DNA of 64,000 bases, taken from contig NZ_CP080377.1 in assembly GCF_019443505.1 (NCBI RefSeq), forward strand, positions 3,162,001 through 3,226,000, in the 5' to 3' direction. Under the pieces are notes generated by a model. The model ran no database searches. It was not told the DNA's origin and saw only the letters and a list, made by a program, of their open reading frames with translations. Source of the stretch: Janthinobacterium sp. PAMC25594 (GTDB taxonomy: Bacteria; Pseudomonadota; Gammaproteobacteria; Burkholderiales; Burkholderiaceae_D). This document shows positions 10,806-19,874 of this stretch, piece by piece (the first letter of the stretch is position 1; the number at the start of each line of letters is the position of its first letter). Made by a program: the position numbers and the translations under genes.

Positions 10806-12266
10806 ATGCAATGGGAAGTCGTCATCGGTCTTGAGAATCACGTGCAGCTCACGACCGAATCCAAAATTTTCAGCGGTTCGCCGATCAAGTACGGCGCCGA
10901 CGCCAACACGCAAGCCAGCCCAGTCGACCTGGCGCTGCCAGGCGTGCTGCCCGTGATGAACAAGCAAGCCGTCGACCGCGCGATCCGTTTTGGTTTGGCC
11001 GTGGGTGCCACCGTGGCGCCGCACTCGGTCTTCGCCCGTAAAAACTATTTTTATCCCGATTCGCCCAAGGGCTACCAGATCAGCCAGTTCGAAGACCCCG
11101 TCGTCATCGGTGGCGCCCTGACCTTCGGCTACGAAAAGGATGGCGAATTCGTCACCAAGACGGTCAACCTGACGCGCGCCCACCTGGAAGAAGACGCCGG
11201 CAAATCGCTGCATGAAGACTACGCGGGCATGAGCGGCATCGACTTGAACCGCGCCGGCACGCCGCTGCTGGAAATCGTCTCGGAACCGGAAATCCGCAGC
11301 GCCGCCGAAGCCGTGGCCTACGCCAAGGCGCTGCATTCGCTGGTCATGTGGCTGGGCGTTTGCGACGGCAACATGCAGGAGGGCTCGTTCCGCTGCGACG
11401 TCAACGTCTCCGTGCGCCCCGTCGGCCAGAAGGAATTCGGCACGCGCTGCGAAATCAAGAACCTGAACTCCTTCCGCTTCATCGAGGAAGCCGTGCACGT
11501 CGAAGTGCGCCGCCAGATCGAACTGATCGAAGACGGCGGCAAGGTCGTGCAGGCGACGCGCTTGTACGATCCGGACCGCAAGGAAACGCGCGAAATGCGC
11601 AGCAAGGAAGACGCGCAGGATTACCGCTATTTCCCGGATCCTGACTTGCCGCCGCTGGTCATCTCGCCAGAGTGGATAGCCACGGTCAAGGCATCGATGC
11701 CGGAACTGCCGGCCGCCATGCGCGCGCGCTTCATCAGCGAATACGCGCTGCCGGACTACGATGCGCTGGTGCTGACGCAATCGAAAGCCATGGCCACCTA
11801 TTTCGTCGCCGTGGTCGAGAAAGCCGGCAAGGAAAACGCCAAGGCCGCCGCCAACTGGCTGATGGGCGACGTGTCGTCGACCCTGAACCGCGAAGGCGTG
11901 GACCTGGACGACGCGCCCGTCTCCGCCGCGCAGCTGGCCGCCATGCTCAAGCGCATTGCCGACGGCACGATCTCGAACAAGGCGGCAAAGGAAGTCTTTG
12001 CCGGCATGTGGGAAGCGAAGTCAAACGACGAGAACCTGGTCGACGCCATCATCGACGCCAAGGGCCTGAAGCAGATCTCGGACTCGGGCGCCCTGGAAGC
12101 CATCGTCGATGAAGTGCTGGCGGCCAACGCCAAATCGGTGGAGCAGTACCGCGCCGGCAAGGAAGCGGCCATCAACGCGCTGATCGGCCAGGCCATGAAA
12201 GCCTCCAAAGGCAAGGCCAACCCGGCCCAGCTGACGGAACTCTTGAAGGCCAAGCTGGCGGGATAA
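10806..12266 (+). CDS. gatB: Asp/Glu-tRNA amidotransferase subunit B
   Basis: 486 residues. Binds the mischarged tRNA and activates its carboxyl group with ATP. Begins [15 protein letters not shown], typical of GatB; then [30 protein letters not shown] and the C-terminal tail/YqeY-like domain. Upstream GCGAGAACACT provides a modest ribosome site. Ends the operon ahead of a terminator. Confidence 0.97.
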   Translation: MQWEVVIGLENHVQLTTESKIFSGSPIKYGADANTQASPVDLALPGVLPVMNKQAVDRAIRFGLAVGATVAPHSVFARKNYFYPDSPKGYQISQFEDPVVIGGALTFGYEKDGEFVTKTVNLTRAHLEEDAGKSLHEDYAGMSGIDLNRAGTPLLEIVSEPEIRSAAEAVAYAKALHSLVMWLGVCDGNMQEGSFRCDVNVSVRPVGQKEFGTRCEIKNLNSFRFIEEAVHVEVRRQIELIEDGGKVVQATRLYDPDRKETREMRSKEDAQDYRYFPDPDLPPLVISPEWIATVKASMPELPAAMRARFISEYALPDYDALVLTQSKAMATYFVAVVEKAGKENAKAAANWLMGDVSSTLNREGVDLDDAPVSAAQLAAMLKRIADGTISNKAAKEVFAGMWEAKSNDENLVDAIIDAKGLKQISDSGALEAIVDEVLAANAKSVEQYRAGKEAAINALIGQAMKASKGKANPAQLTELLKAKLAG

Positions 12267-12287
12267 TTCCCACGCCCCCCAAGGAAA

Positions 12288-12311
12288 AGACGCTGCGGCG
12301 TCTTTTTTTTT
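12288..12311 (+). terminator. Rho-independent terminator of gatCAB
   Basis: Stem GACGC / GCGTC with loop TGCG, followed by nine T, 22 bp after the gatB stop. Confidence 0.9.
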
Positions 12312-12618
12312 GCCTGGCCGCTCCACGCATAAACAAGCTTGTCTAGTTTTTTCCCCATGCCTGCAAGGCGCTTATGCGGTACATAAAATTAAAGTATACA
12401 TTTTTGTCTACAACGATTAATCTAAGTAGGTCGTGGGAAATTATTGTGAAGTTATGACGAACAGAACCGGATGCTCTGCAAGGCGCCAGCTGCGACGCAG
12501 TGCGAGCACTGCTAGCAGCGGGCAACACCGCAGAGCGCCGGGTATGGAAGTCAGAAATCACAATAATTTATTGCGACCTACTTAGCTACATTGAGATTCC
12601 AGCAAGAGGAAAAATAGC
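12312..12618. promoter_or_regulatory. Leader region of the blaI-blaR1-like pair
   Basis: 307 bp without a gene. It contains GTATAC (12394-12399) and TGTCTACA (12405-12412), loosely like the TACA/TGTA half-sites bound by BlaI/MecI regulators, and then a 158-bp inverted-repeat element (separate entry) between these and blaI. Auto-regulation is expected from the family, not shown. Confidence 0.35.
12425..12582. mobile_element. Candidate MITE (158 bp, TA flanks)
   Basis: Ends AGTAGGTCG...AATTATTGTGA and its reverse complement match at about 20 of 25 positions. The element is bounded on both sides by TA (12423-12424 and 12583-12584), the target duplication expected of Tc1/mariner-IS630 type elements. 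No coding capacity. It separates the putative operator from blaI. Confidence 0.55.
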
Positions 12619-13002
12619 ATGGCCAAGACTCCCGACATCCCGAAACCAACGGCTGCCGAGCTCGATCTGCTGCAAACACTGTGGCCGCTGGGCGCCGCCA
12701 CGGCCAAGCAGATGCACGAGGCGATGACGTTGACCAAGCCGGCCATCACGTATGGCACCGTGCTGCGCTTGATGCAGATCATGCACACCAAGGGCTTGCT
12801 GATCCGCGACGCAAGCCAGCGTTCGCACGTGTATGCGCCGGCCCAGGCACAGGACAGCCTGCAGACGAATCTGCTCAAGGAATTGATGCAAAAAGCCTTT
12901 GCCGGTTCGGCCAAGGCGCTGGTGCTGGCGGCGCTGCGCACGGGCGTGTCGCGCGCCGAGCGCGAAGAGATAGAAAAAATGCTCAAGGACGATCAATCAT
13001 GA
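12619..13002 (+). CDS. BlaI/MecI-family transcriptional repressor
   Basis: 127 residues. Winged-helix domain with the family pattern PTAAELDLLQTLWPLG.AT..QM and TYGTVLRLMQIMHTKGLL, followed by a C-terminal dimerisation helix region. BlaI-type repressors are cleaved or released on signal from a BlaR1-like partner; the next gene, overlapping by ATGA, encodes such a partner. Target genes are unknown; nothing in the neighbourhood is a beta-lactamase. Confidence 0.88.
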   Translation: MAKTPDIPKPTAAELDLLQTLWPLGAATAKQMHEAMTLTKPAITYGTVLRLMQIMHTKGLLIRDASQRSHVYAPAQAQDSLQTNLLKELMQKAFAGSAKALVLAALRTGVSRAEREEIEKMLKDDQS

Positions 13003-14246
13003 GCGGCTTCGTGCCAGCGCTGGGCTGGACTCTGCTGCATTTCCTGTGGCAAGGCTTGCTGATCGGCTGCGCCACGGCGCTGGCGTGGGCCGCCCTGCGC
13101 AATGCGCGTCCCGAGGCACGCTACGCCGTCGGTTGCGGTGCCCTGCTGGCCTGCCTGGCATGGCCGGCAGCGGGCTTGTATTTGCGCCTGGCCGATGGCG
13201 ATGCCACGGGTGCCATGTTCTCCAGCACCTTGCTGCCGGCCGCACTGCTCATGCCCACGACCTTGCCTGACCTGGACCTGCTTCTTCGCGCCGTCGTCGG
13301 CGTCTGGGCCCTATGCGCCGCAGTGCTGGCCATGCGCATGGCACTGGGCATGCTATGGATAGAGCGCAGCGCCAGCAAGACGGGCGCCACACATGAGCAA
13401 CTGCAGACAAGGCTGTCGCGCATGGCGCAGGATGCCGGCGTGGCGCGGCCCGTGCGCCTGCGCGTACTCGACAACATCGCCAGCCCGCTCGCGGCCGGCA
13501 TCTGGCGCCCCATGGTGCTGGTGCCCGCAGCGCTGATCACCGGCATGCCGCCGCAGCTGCTCGATGCGCTGCTGGCGCACGAACTGGCGCACATCCGGCG
13601 CCACGATTATCTGCTCAACCTGTTGCAAAACGCCATCGAGGCGCTGCTGTTCTTCCACCCTGCCGTCTGGTGGATCTCTCGCGGCGTGCGCCTCGAACGC
13701 GAACATATTGCAGATGATTTCGCAGCAAGACAACTGGGCGAACCGCGGCGTCTGGCTCTTGCACTCTCGGAACTGGAACGTCTCCAGTTCTCAACCCACC
13801 ACCTGGCCCAGGCGGCCAACGGAGGAGATCTTATGTCACGTATCAAACGATTGCTGCGCCCTGCACCACAGCCCCTGAACTGGAAAGCGGCCGTGCCGCT
13901 GCTGGTCCTCGCCGGCGCCTGCCTCGGCATCTACGGCCAGGCCGTCGCCGCCGACAGTGCGCCGGTACTGGAGCGCCGTCCCATCATCGACTTTGGCGTC
14001 TGCGGCAAACCGGTCTACCCAGCCACATCGCTGCAGGCGAAGGAAGAGGGCACGGTCAACATGTCCTTTGACGTCAATGCCTCCGGCAAGGTAACGAATT
14101 CGAGCGTGGTCAAAAGCAGTGGCCATCCGGCCCTCGACGAGGCGGCACGCAGCGGCATTGCCAAGTGTACGTTCAAGCCTGCCCTCGCCGGCGGCAAGCC
14201 CGTCAGCGCCAGCGTCAAGGTGCAATACGTCTGGAGCCTGAACTAA
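12999..14246 (+). CDS. M56 (BlaR1-like) membrane metalloprotease with C-terminal TonB domain
   Basis: 415 residues. Several membrane segments in the first ~110 residues, then an M56 metalloprotease domain with zinc motif HELAH (within LLAHELAHIRRHDYLLN) and EREHIADDFA, another membrane segment (about 300-320), and a C-terminal TonB_C-like domain (about 335-415: PVYPATSLQAKEEG, VNMSFDVNASGKV). Classical BlaR1 ends in a penicillin-binding sensor; here a TonB-type domain replaces it, so the signal is probably not a beta-lactam. The start at 12999 overlaps blaI; the longer frame upstream is a shadow of blaI. Confidence 0.85.
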   Translation: MSGFVPALGWTLLHFLWQGLLIGCATALAWAALRNARPEARYAVGCGALLACLAWPAAGLYLRLADGDATGAMFSSTLLPAALLMPTTLPDLDLLLRAVVGVWALCAAVLAMRMALGMLWIERSASKTGATHEQLQTRLSRMAQDAGVARPVRLRVLDNIASPLAAGIWRPMVLVPAALITGMPPQLLDALLAHELAHIRRHDYLLNLLQNAIEALLFFHPAVWWISRGVRLEREHIADDFAARQLGEPRRLALALSELERLQFSTHHLAQAANGGDLMSRIKRLLRPAPQPLNWKAAVPLLVLAGACLGIYGQAVAADSAPVLERRPIIDFGVCGKPVYPATSLQAKEEGTVNMSFDVNASGKVTNSSVVKSSGHPALDEAARSGIAKCTFKPALAGGKPVSASVKVQYVWSLN

Positions 14247-14253
14247 GGCATGC

Positions 14254-14296
14254 GCGGCGGCACATCGTGGCAGCATTGCTGCAACGGTGCCGCCGC
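14254..14296. repeat. GC-rich hairpin after the M56 gene
   Basis: Perfect 10-bp stem GCGGCGGCAC / GTGCCGCCGC with a 23-base loop, 7 bp after the M56 gene stop. No T run follows, so termination is possible but unproven. Confidence 0.5.
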
Positions 14297-14345
14297 CCGC
14301 TTGCAGGTATGATCATGGATTCTTCCACGCACCCGTGAATACGCC

Positions 14346-15383
14346 ATGAACAAGATCAAGACCGGCCTGGTCGGCTACGGCTTTGCCGGCTCCACCTTCC
14401 ACGCTCCCGTGCTGTCCACCATCGATGCCCTGGAGCTGACGGCCGTCGCCTCCAGCAAGCCGGAGCTCGTGCGCAAGGATTGGCCGCACGCCACCGTGTA
14501 TGCGGATGCGGCGCAGCTGTTTGCCGATGCATCGATCGAACTGGTCGTCATCGCCGCGCCCAACGAGGCGCATTTCAGCCTGGCGCAAGCGGCTCTGCAG
14601 GCGGGCAAGCACGTGGTGGTCGACAAGCCCTTCACCATTTCAAGCTTTGAAGCACAGACCCTGATCACCCTGGCGCAAGAGCGCAAGCTGGTGCTCAGCG
14701 TGTATCACAACCGGCGCTGGGATGGCGACTTCCTGACCCTGAAAGCGCTGCTGGCGCAAGGCACCTTGGGGCGCATCGCCAGCGTCGAATCGCATTTTGA
14801 CCGTTTCCGCCCCGAAATCCGCCAGCGCTGGCGCGAGTCCGGCGCACCCGGTGGCGGCTTGCTGTACGACCTAGGCCCGCACATGCTGGACCAGGCCATG
14901 CAGCTGTTCGGCCAGCCGGAAAAGCTGTACGCCGATATCGTCCTGCAACGCGATGGCGCGCAGGCTGTCGATTATTTCCACCTTGTGCTGTACTACGACC
15001 GGCTGCGCGTGGTGCTGCAAGCCGGCTGCCTGGTAAAAGCGCCGACGGCGCGCTTCGCCGTGCATGGCGACAAGGGCAGTTTCGTGAAGTTTGGCCTCGA
15101 CCCGCAGGAAGACGCCCTGAAGGCAGGCGCCAGGCCGGGCCGGCCCGGCTGGGGCGTGGACCCCGTGCGCGGCGCGCTGCACTTGGGCACGCAGCCGGAC
15201 GGGCACTGTGAACACCTGGAAATACAGGCGGGCCGCTACCAGGACTTTTACCAGGGCATGGCCGACGCCATCCGCCACGGCACAGCGGCGCCCGTGGCGG
15301 CCGAGGATGCGGCGGCGACGATACGCCTGATCGAACTGGCGCTGCAAAGCGCCGCCGAAGGGCGCGTGCTCGCGGTCAGCTGA
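14346..15383 (+). CDS. Gfo/Idh/MocA-family NAD(P)-dependent oxidoreductase
   Basis: 345 residues. N-terminal Rossmann fold with GLVGYGFAGSTFHAPVL (nucleotide loop) and VVVDKPFTI (the conserved EKP-type lysine motif, here DKP), then the C-terminal alpha/beta substrate domain with GGGLLYDLGPHMLDQA. This superfamily oxidises sugars or related compounds; the family resembles YdgJ/YhhX-type enzymes. The substrate cannot be told from sequence. No obvious operon partner. Confidence 0.85.
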   Translation: MNKIKTGLVGYGFAGSTFHAPVLSTIDALELTAVASSKPELVRKDWPHATVYADAAQLFADASIELVVIAAPNEAHFSLAQAALQAGKHVVVDKPFTISSFEAQTLITLAQERKLVLSVYHNRRWDGDFLTLKALLAQGTLGRIASVESHFDRFRPEIRQRWRESGAPGGGLLYDLGPHMLDQAMQLFGQPEKLYADIVLQRDGAQAVDYFHLVLYYDRLRVVLQAGCLVKAPTARFAVHGDKGSFVKFGLDPQEDALKAGARPGRPGWGVDPVRGALHLGTQPDGHCEHLEIQAGRYQDFYQGMADAIRHGTAAPVAAEDAAATIRLIELALQSAAEGRVLAVS

Positions 15384-15402
15384 TCGGGCTGCCGTCGCCG
15401 CA

Positions 15403-15867
15403 TCAAGGCCGGCCCGGGTTCGTTCCCGCCGGCCAGACCAGCTCCACGCGCGCGGAACTGCCCGCCTTGACCTGCACCTTGCGCTCCAGGGTCTTGCCGG
15501 CCAGGGTGGCATGCAGGCTGTAGCTGCCCGGTGGCAGTTTCGCCAGCAGGAACGGTCCGCTGGCCGTCGTTTCCAGCACCTGCGCGCCCTTGGCGTCGCG
15601 TATTGTCAGCTTCACGTCGGAGGCAAATTCCGCCTTGCCCGCCGCCTGCACGGAAAACACCAGGCTCAAAGGCCATTGCCGGCTGGCGCTCTTGATGGCC
15701 GTCGATTCATCGAGGCCGATACCGCCGCTCAGATACTCCACCACCCCGCTCTTTTGCACGGGCGGCAAAGCGCTATCGCCCTGCGCCTGCGCCGCACTTC
15801 CCAGCAACAGCCCGGCGGCCAGCATCGCCGCCGCCAGGCCCAGGGTACCGCGTCTGTTTAATGCCAT
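15403..15867 (-). CDS. Exported protein with carboxypeptidase-regulatory-like fold
   Basis: 154 residues. Signal peptide (RRGTLGLAAAMLAAGLLLGSAAQA, cleavage after AQA). The mature part contains an Ig-like pattern: QVLETTASGPFLLAKLPPGSYSLHATLAGKTLERKVQV, typical of prealbumin-like or carboxypeptidase-regulatory domains. Probably periplasmic. Function not recognised. Stands alone between convergent and same-strand neighbours. Confidence 0.65.
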   Translation of the reverse strand: MALNRRGTLGLAAAMLAAGLLLGSAAQAQGDSALPPVQKSGVVEYLSGGIGLDESTAIKSASRQWPLSLVFSVQAAGKAEFASDVKLTIRDAKGAQVLETTASGPFLLAKLPPGSYSLHATLAGKTLERKVQVKAGSSARVELVWPAGTNPGRP

Positions 15868-15926
15868 CTCACTCTCCTCATGTCGGTTGAATCAAGATAG
15901 GAAGCGCAGCTTAAGCCAGTCTTAGC

Positions 15927-16118
15927 TTAGCGCCGGCGCATGGCGTCGGCGATCTTCTGGTCCGTCTTGTACTGGCTCAGCGCATATACGGCCCAGATCG
16001 TCGCCGGCAGCCAGCCGATCAGGGTAATTTGCAGGATCAGGCAAATGATGCCGGCGATCGGACGGCCGATCGTGAAAAAAGTCAGCCACGGGAGTAACAG
16101 GGCAATCAGCAAGCGCAT
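15927..16118 (-). CDS. YqaE/Pmp3-family small membrane protein
   Basis: 63 residues from ATG 16118 (MRLLIALLLPWLTFF), preceded by AAGGAACG. Two hydrophobic helices with the family pattern GRPIAGIICLILQITLIGWLPATIWAVYAL. Pmp3/YqaE proteins are proteolipids tied to membrane potential and salt stress in other organisms. The longer frame to 16166 is unlikely. Confidence 0.8.
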   Translation of the reverse strand: MRLLIALLLPWLTFFTIGRPIAGIICLILQITLIGWLPATIWAVYALSQYKTDQKIADAMRRR

Positions 16119-16213
16119 CGTTCGTTCCTTGAGTATTCCCCTGTGCCGCGGGGACCGGGCCGGCATGCGCCGACGGTAAATTCAGTGAATCCGATTATAA
16201 CGATACCTGGCCC

Positions 16214-17080
16214 TCAAGCCTGCACGGGTGCGAGCAGTTTCTCCATCCAGGCCAGGATGGCGGCGAAGATCACGTCACGGTTCACCTCATTGAAGTTCTC
16301 GTGATAATTGGCTGGGTAAAAATGGTAGTCGAGCAGGCCATCGGGCACGCTGCGCAGCAGGCTTTCCGTGGCGCGACTGTCGGCCAGCTTGTCGTCGCCC
16401 GCCACCACGGCGAACAGGGGGAAACGCCAGTCCGACAAGCCGCCCGCCAGTTCCTTTTGCGCCGACATCAAGGCATGGGCGAAGCGCACCGACGCTGCAC
16501 TGGCGCGGATGCCGTCGCGCTCATCCTGGAAATGGCGCGCGGTGATGGTCTGATCGTGCGTCAGCAGCATGGTCAGATTCCCCAGCGGTACCTTCATCGT
16601 CGGGAAGCGCTGTGCCAGCCAGCCGGACAGCATCTGCAGCACCTTCGGCACGGGAATCGCATTCACGTAATACGGCGATGAAATAACAAAGCCCTTGATC
16701 GCCGGGTCGCCCGCAAAACGCCGCAGCCCCAAATGCGTGGCGATCAGGCCGCCCATGGAGTGCCCCATGACAAAGATAGGCAAGCCCGGATACGCCTGCT
16801 TGACCCAGGCGAGGAACAGCTCTTCATCGTCGAGGAAGGCCTCGAACGAGGGGATATCGACCTTGCGCTTGCCATCGTGGCCCACCATGTCGAAGCTGAC
16901 GGTGGCGATGCCGTGCTGGCGAAAATACAGCGCCGGCGTGACATAGTCGCCCGCGTGCGCCATGCCGCCGTGGATCGCCAGGATCACGGCACGTGGATGC
17001 TCGGGCTGCCAGATGTGGATGGGACGCTCGACCTGGTCGCTGCACCGCAGGCTGGCCATCTTGTCTTCTGAAAAACGCAT
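16214..17080 (-). CDS. Alpha/beta hydrolase, monoacylglycerol-lipase-like
   Basis: 288 residues. Serine hydrolase fold: oxyanion segment ILAIHGGMAHAGDY, nucleophile elbow VMGHSMGGLIA, and a C-terminal His in YPANYHENFNE with the Asp of AGDDKLADS. Lysophospholipase or monoacylglycerol lipase activity is likely for the subfamily. ATG 17080 has GGAGC in front and is preferred to 17095. 21 bp after the LysR gene, same strand. Confidence 0.82.
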   Translation of the reverse strand: MRFSEDKMASLRCSDQVERPIHIWQPEHPRAVILAIHGGMAHAGDYVTPALYFRQHGIATVSFDMVGHDGKRKVDIPSFEAFLDDEELFLAWVKQAYPGLPIFVMGHSMGGLIATHLGLRRFAGDPAIKGFVISSPYYVNAIPVPKVLQMLSGWLAQRFPTMKVPLGNLTMLLTHDQTITARHFQDERDGIRASAASVRFAHALMSAQKELAGGLSDWRFPLFAVVAGDDKLADSRATESLLRSVPDGLLDYHFYPANYHENFNEVNRDVIFAAILAWMEKLLAPVQA

Positions 17081-17101
17081 CGCTGCTCCTGTCATGCCCT
17101 G

Positions 17102-17995
17102 TCACGCCTTCAGATGATCGATCAACTGGCGCGCATACAGGGGTAATTCACTGAACTGGCGCACGCAAATCGTCAGATTGCGTACCGACCAGGGATCGGA
17201 TAATTCCAGGCAGCGCAGCGCCATCGTCTGCTGGCAGCGGCTGGCCGCCGCCAGCGGCACCACGCTGATGCCCACGCCGCTGGCCACCATGCGGCAGACG
17301 GCATCGAAACTGCGCAGGCGCACGCGCACCTTTAACGGGCGGCCCAGGCGCGCCGCGTGCATGCCCAGGTACTGCTGCATCGCGCTGTCATCGGCCAGGC
17401 CGATGAAATCGTGATCCAGCACGCTGGCAAAGTCGACGACGCCATCGTGTCCGAGCGCGCGGTGATGCACGCCGTCGGCCGCCGCGATGACCACCAGCCG
17501 GTCGGGGCGGAACAAAAACGTCTGCAAGCCGCGCATGTCGACCGAGTCGGACACGATGCCCATGTCGGCCAGCCCTTCCGAGACGGCCTTGACGATATCG
17601 TAACTGAGGCGCTCTTCCAGGTCGATGGTCAGGTTCGGATGGCGGTCGAGAAAAGCACCGAGCGCCTCGGGCAAAAATTCGCTGAGCGCTGCCGTATTGC
17701 ACAGCAGGCGCAACTGTCCTTTCAAACCGCGCGCAAATTCGCCAAGTTCGCCACGCATTTTCTCCATTTGCAGCAATACGAGGCGCGCGTGATGCAGCAA
17801 AGTCTGCCCCACGGGTGTCGGCTCCACGCCGCGCCGCCCGCGCAGCAGCAGGGGCATGCCCAGCATCTCTTCCATGCCGCGCACGCGCGCGCTGCTTGAG
17901 GCCAGCGCCAGGTGGCTGCGCGCGGCGCCCGCCGTCAGGCTGCCCGCCTCCACCACGTTGACGAACAGCTGCAAATCGACCAGATCAAAACGCAT
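17102..17995 (-). CDS. LysR-family transcriptional regulator
   Basis: 297 residues. N-terminal winged helix (MRFDLVDLQLFVNVVEAGSLTAGAA..SHLALASSSARVRGMEEMLGMPLLLR) and a C-terminal effector-binding domain. ATG 17995 has AGGAGAG seven bases upstream. LysR proteins often control the divergent neighbour, here the TauE/SafE permease gene at 18122; effector unknown. Confidence 0.9.
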   Translation of the reverse strand: MRFDLVDLQLFVNVVEAGSLTAGAARSHLALASSSARVRGMEEMLGMPLLLRGRRGVEPTPVGQTLLHHARLVLLQMEKMRGELGEFARGLKGQLRLLCNTAALSEFLPEALGAFLDRHPNLTIDLEERLSYDIVKAVSEGLADMGIVSDSVDMRGLQTFLFRPDRLVVIAAADGVHHRALGHDGVVDFASVLDHDFIGLADDSAMQQYLGMHAARLGRPLKVRVRLRSFDAVCRMVASGVGISVVPLAAASRCQQTMALRCLELSDPWSVRNLTICVRQFSELPLYARQLIDHLKA

Positions 17996-18121
17996 GGCAG
18001 CTCTCCTTTTCGCCATCTTATCAGCCTTCGTATTTTACTGAGGCTGACTCAAAATAATCCACCTTGGCGAAAGTCCCGGGCAAGCGCAGAATCCACGCAA
18101 AATCACTGTGGGATAAAAAAG

Positions 18122-18865
18122 ATGGAGACGTCATTCATGCTGGCCGTCGGCGCCAGTTTCCTCGTCGCTGGCTTCGTCAAGGGCGTAGTCGGATTGGGCC
18201 TGCCGACGGTGGCCATGGGCACGCTCAGCCTTGTCATGCCGCCTGTGCAGGCGGCGGCGCTGCTGATCGTGCCGTCGATGGTGACGAATGTGTGGCAGCT
18301 GGCGGCCGGCCCCGGCCTGCGCGCCCTGCTGCGGCGCCTGTGGCCCATGCTGGCCGCCGTCATGGGCGGCACCCTCGCGGGCGGCGCGCTGCTGCCGAAG
18401 GACAGCGGTATTTGGGCCGTCGTCGCGCTGGGCGTGGCGCTGATGCTGTATGCGCTGGCGGGATTGTTCTCGCTGCAGCTGCGCGTGCCGGCGCGGCACG
18501 AAGCCTGGCTGGGCCCTCTGGCGGGCGCGGCGACGGGACTGGTGACGGCCGCCACGGGCGTGTTCGTGATTCCCGCCGTGCCGTATCTGCAGGGACTGGG
18601 CCTGGCGCGCGACGCCCTGATACAGGCGCTGGGCCTGGCGTTTACCGCATCGACCGTGGCGCTGGCGGCCAGCCTGGCCGTGCACGGCGACTTCAGCCTC
18701 GGTGCGGCCAGTGCTTCCGCGTATGCGCTGCTGCCCGCGCTGGCCGGCATGCTGGCCGGCCAATGGCTGCGCGGGCGCATCGCGCAGCAGGTGTTCAAGC
18801 GGTGTTTTTTTGTCGGGCTGTTCGCCCTGGGCCTGCATGCGGCGCTCAAACCATGGCTGGTGTGA
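18122..18865 (+). CDS. TauE/SafE-family anion permease
   Basis: 247 residues, about seven to eight membrane helices. Family segments FLVAGFVKGVVGLGLPTVAMG at the N-terminus and GAATGLVTAATGVFVIPAVPYLQ in the middle repeat. Members export sulfite, sulfoacetate or related anions. Divergent from the LysR gene, which probably regulates it. Confidence 0.87.
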   Translation: METSFMLAVGASFLVAGFVKGVVGLGLPTVAMGTLSLVMPPVQAAALLIVPSMVTNVWQLAAGPGLRALLRRLWPMLAAVMGGTLAGGALLPKDSGIWAVVALGVALMLYALAGLFSLQLRVPARHEAWLGPLAGAATGLVTAATGVFVIPAVPYLQGLGLARDALIQALGLAFTASTVALAASLAVHGDFSLGAASASAYALLPALAGMLAGQWLRGRIAQQVFKRCFFVGLFALGLHAALKPWLV

Positions 18866-19107
18866 TGCACATCGATTGGCAAGGGGACAGTGCGCTGTGC
18901 GCATGGATCGACGGCCAGCAAGTGGCCATGCTCGATATCAGCAAACATGCGGATGACGTGACGGTAAACATGCTGTTCGTGAAACCGCCGTTCCGCCGGC
19001 GCGGCATCGGTGGCGCGCTGTTGCGGCGGCTGTTGCAATGCCACCCATCGGCCGGTGCTGCCTGCAGCGACCCGCGGCTGCGGGCGCTGCTGGAAAAACC
19101 GACTTAA
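18865..19107 (+). CDS. Small GNAT-like acetyltransferase
   Basis: 80 residues from ATG 18865, which overlaps the permease stop (TGATG), suggesting translational coupling. Carries the acetyl-CoA binding motif VKPPFRRRGIGGALLRRLL (R-R-x-G-x-G). Very short for GNAT, so it may be a minimal domain protein of the YidJ/GNAT-like kind. ATG 18853 is an alternative. The stop overlaps the pyrE end. Confidence 0.6.
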   Translation: MHIDWQGDSALCAWIDGQQVAMLDISKHADDVTVNMLFVKPPFRRRGIGGALLRRLLQCHPSAGAACSDPRLRALLEKPT

Positions 19108-19766
19108 ATGCCGTAGCGCGTGCGGTAGGCGGAAACGGCTTCTTTATATTGGAGCAGTTCCGGATCGGCGCCAGCGCCATTCAGGTAACCGAACAAGTCG
19201 TCCAGGTTGCCGATCGAGATGACGGGAATGCCGTACTGTTTCGACACTTCCTGCACCGCCGAACTGGGCGACAGCTGGCCATCCGGGCCCGAACGCTCCA
19301 TGCGGTCCAGGGCGATCAGCACGGCGCATGGCTCGGCGCCGGCGGCACGGATCATGTCCACCGATTCGCGTACCGAGGTGCCGGCCGAGATCACATCGTC
19401 AATGATGACGACCTTGCCATGCAGCTTGGCGCCGACGATGGTGCCGCCTTCGCCATGGTCCTTGGCTTCCTTGCGGTTGAAGGCGAACGAGGTGTTGCGG
19501 CCCTTGCCGGCCAGCGCCACGGCGGTGGCCGACGCCAGGGTGATGCCCTTGTAGGCGGGACCGAACAGCATGTCGAATTCCACGCCCGAATCGAGCAGGG
19601 TCTGCGCGTAGAACTGCGCCAGCTCGGCCAGGGTGGCGCCGTCATGGAACAGGCCCGCATTGAAGAAGTACGGCGACTGGCGTCCGGCCTTGGTGGTGAA
19701 CTCGCCAAACCGCAAGACGCCCTTGGATACTGAAAACGCGATAAACTGCTGGCGTAAATTATTCAC
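19104..19766 (-). CDS. pyrE: Orotate phosphoribosyltransferase
   Basis: 220 residues. Converts orotate plus PRPP to orotidine-5'-phosphate in pyrimidine synthesis. Shows the PRPP loop VVIIDDVISAGTSVRES, FGPAYKGI and FAFNRKEAKDHGEGG. The start is a GTG at 19766 (VNNLRQQF) with GAGG five bases before it; no in-frame ATG fits. Divergent from the exonuclease gene. Confidence 0.95.
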   Translation of the reverse strand: MNNLRQQFIAFSVSKGVLRFGEFTTKAGRQSPYFFNAGLFHDGATLAELAQFYAQTLLDSGVEFDMLFGPAYKGITLASATAVALAGKGRNTSFAFNRKEAKDHGEGGTIVGAKLHGKVVIIDDVISAGTSVRESVDMIRAAGAEPCAVLIALDRMERSGPDGQLSPSSAVQEVSKQYGIPVISIGNLDDLFGYLNGAGADPELLQYKEAVSAYRTRYGI

Positions 19767-19874
19767 ATTAGCCTCATTTTTTAAAAGTGCCTGTATTTTA
19801 ATCCGCGCGCAGCGGCGAGACAATCGCCATGCCGCGCCCGCCGGCCCCGCCCAGCGTCCTTTTACTCTCGACCT

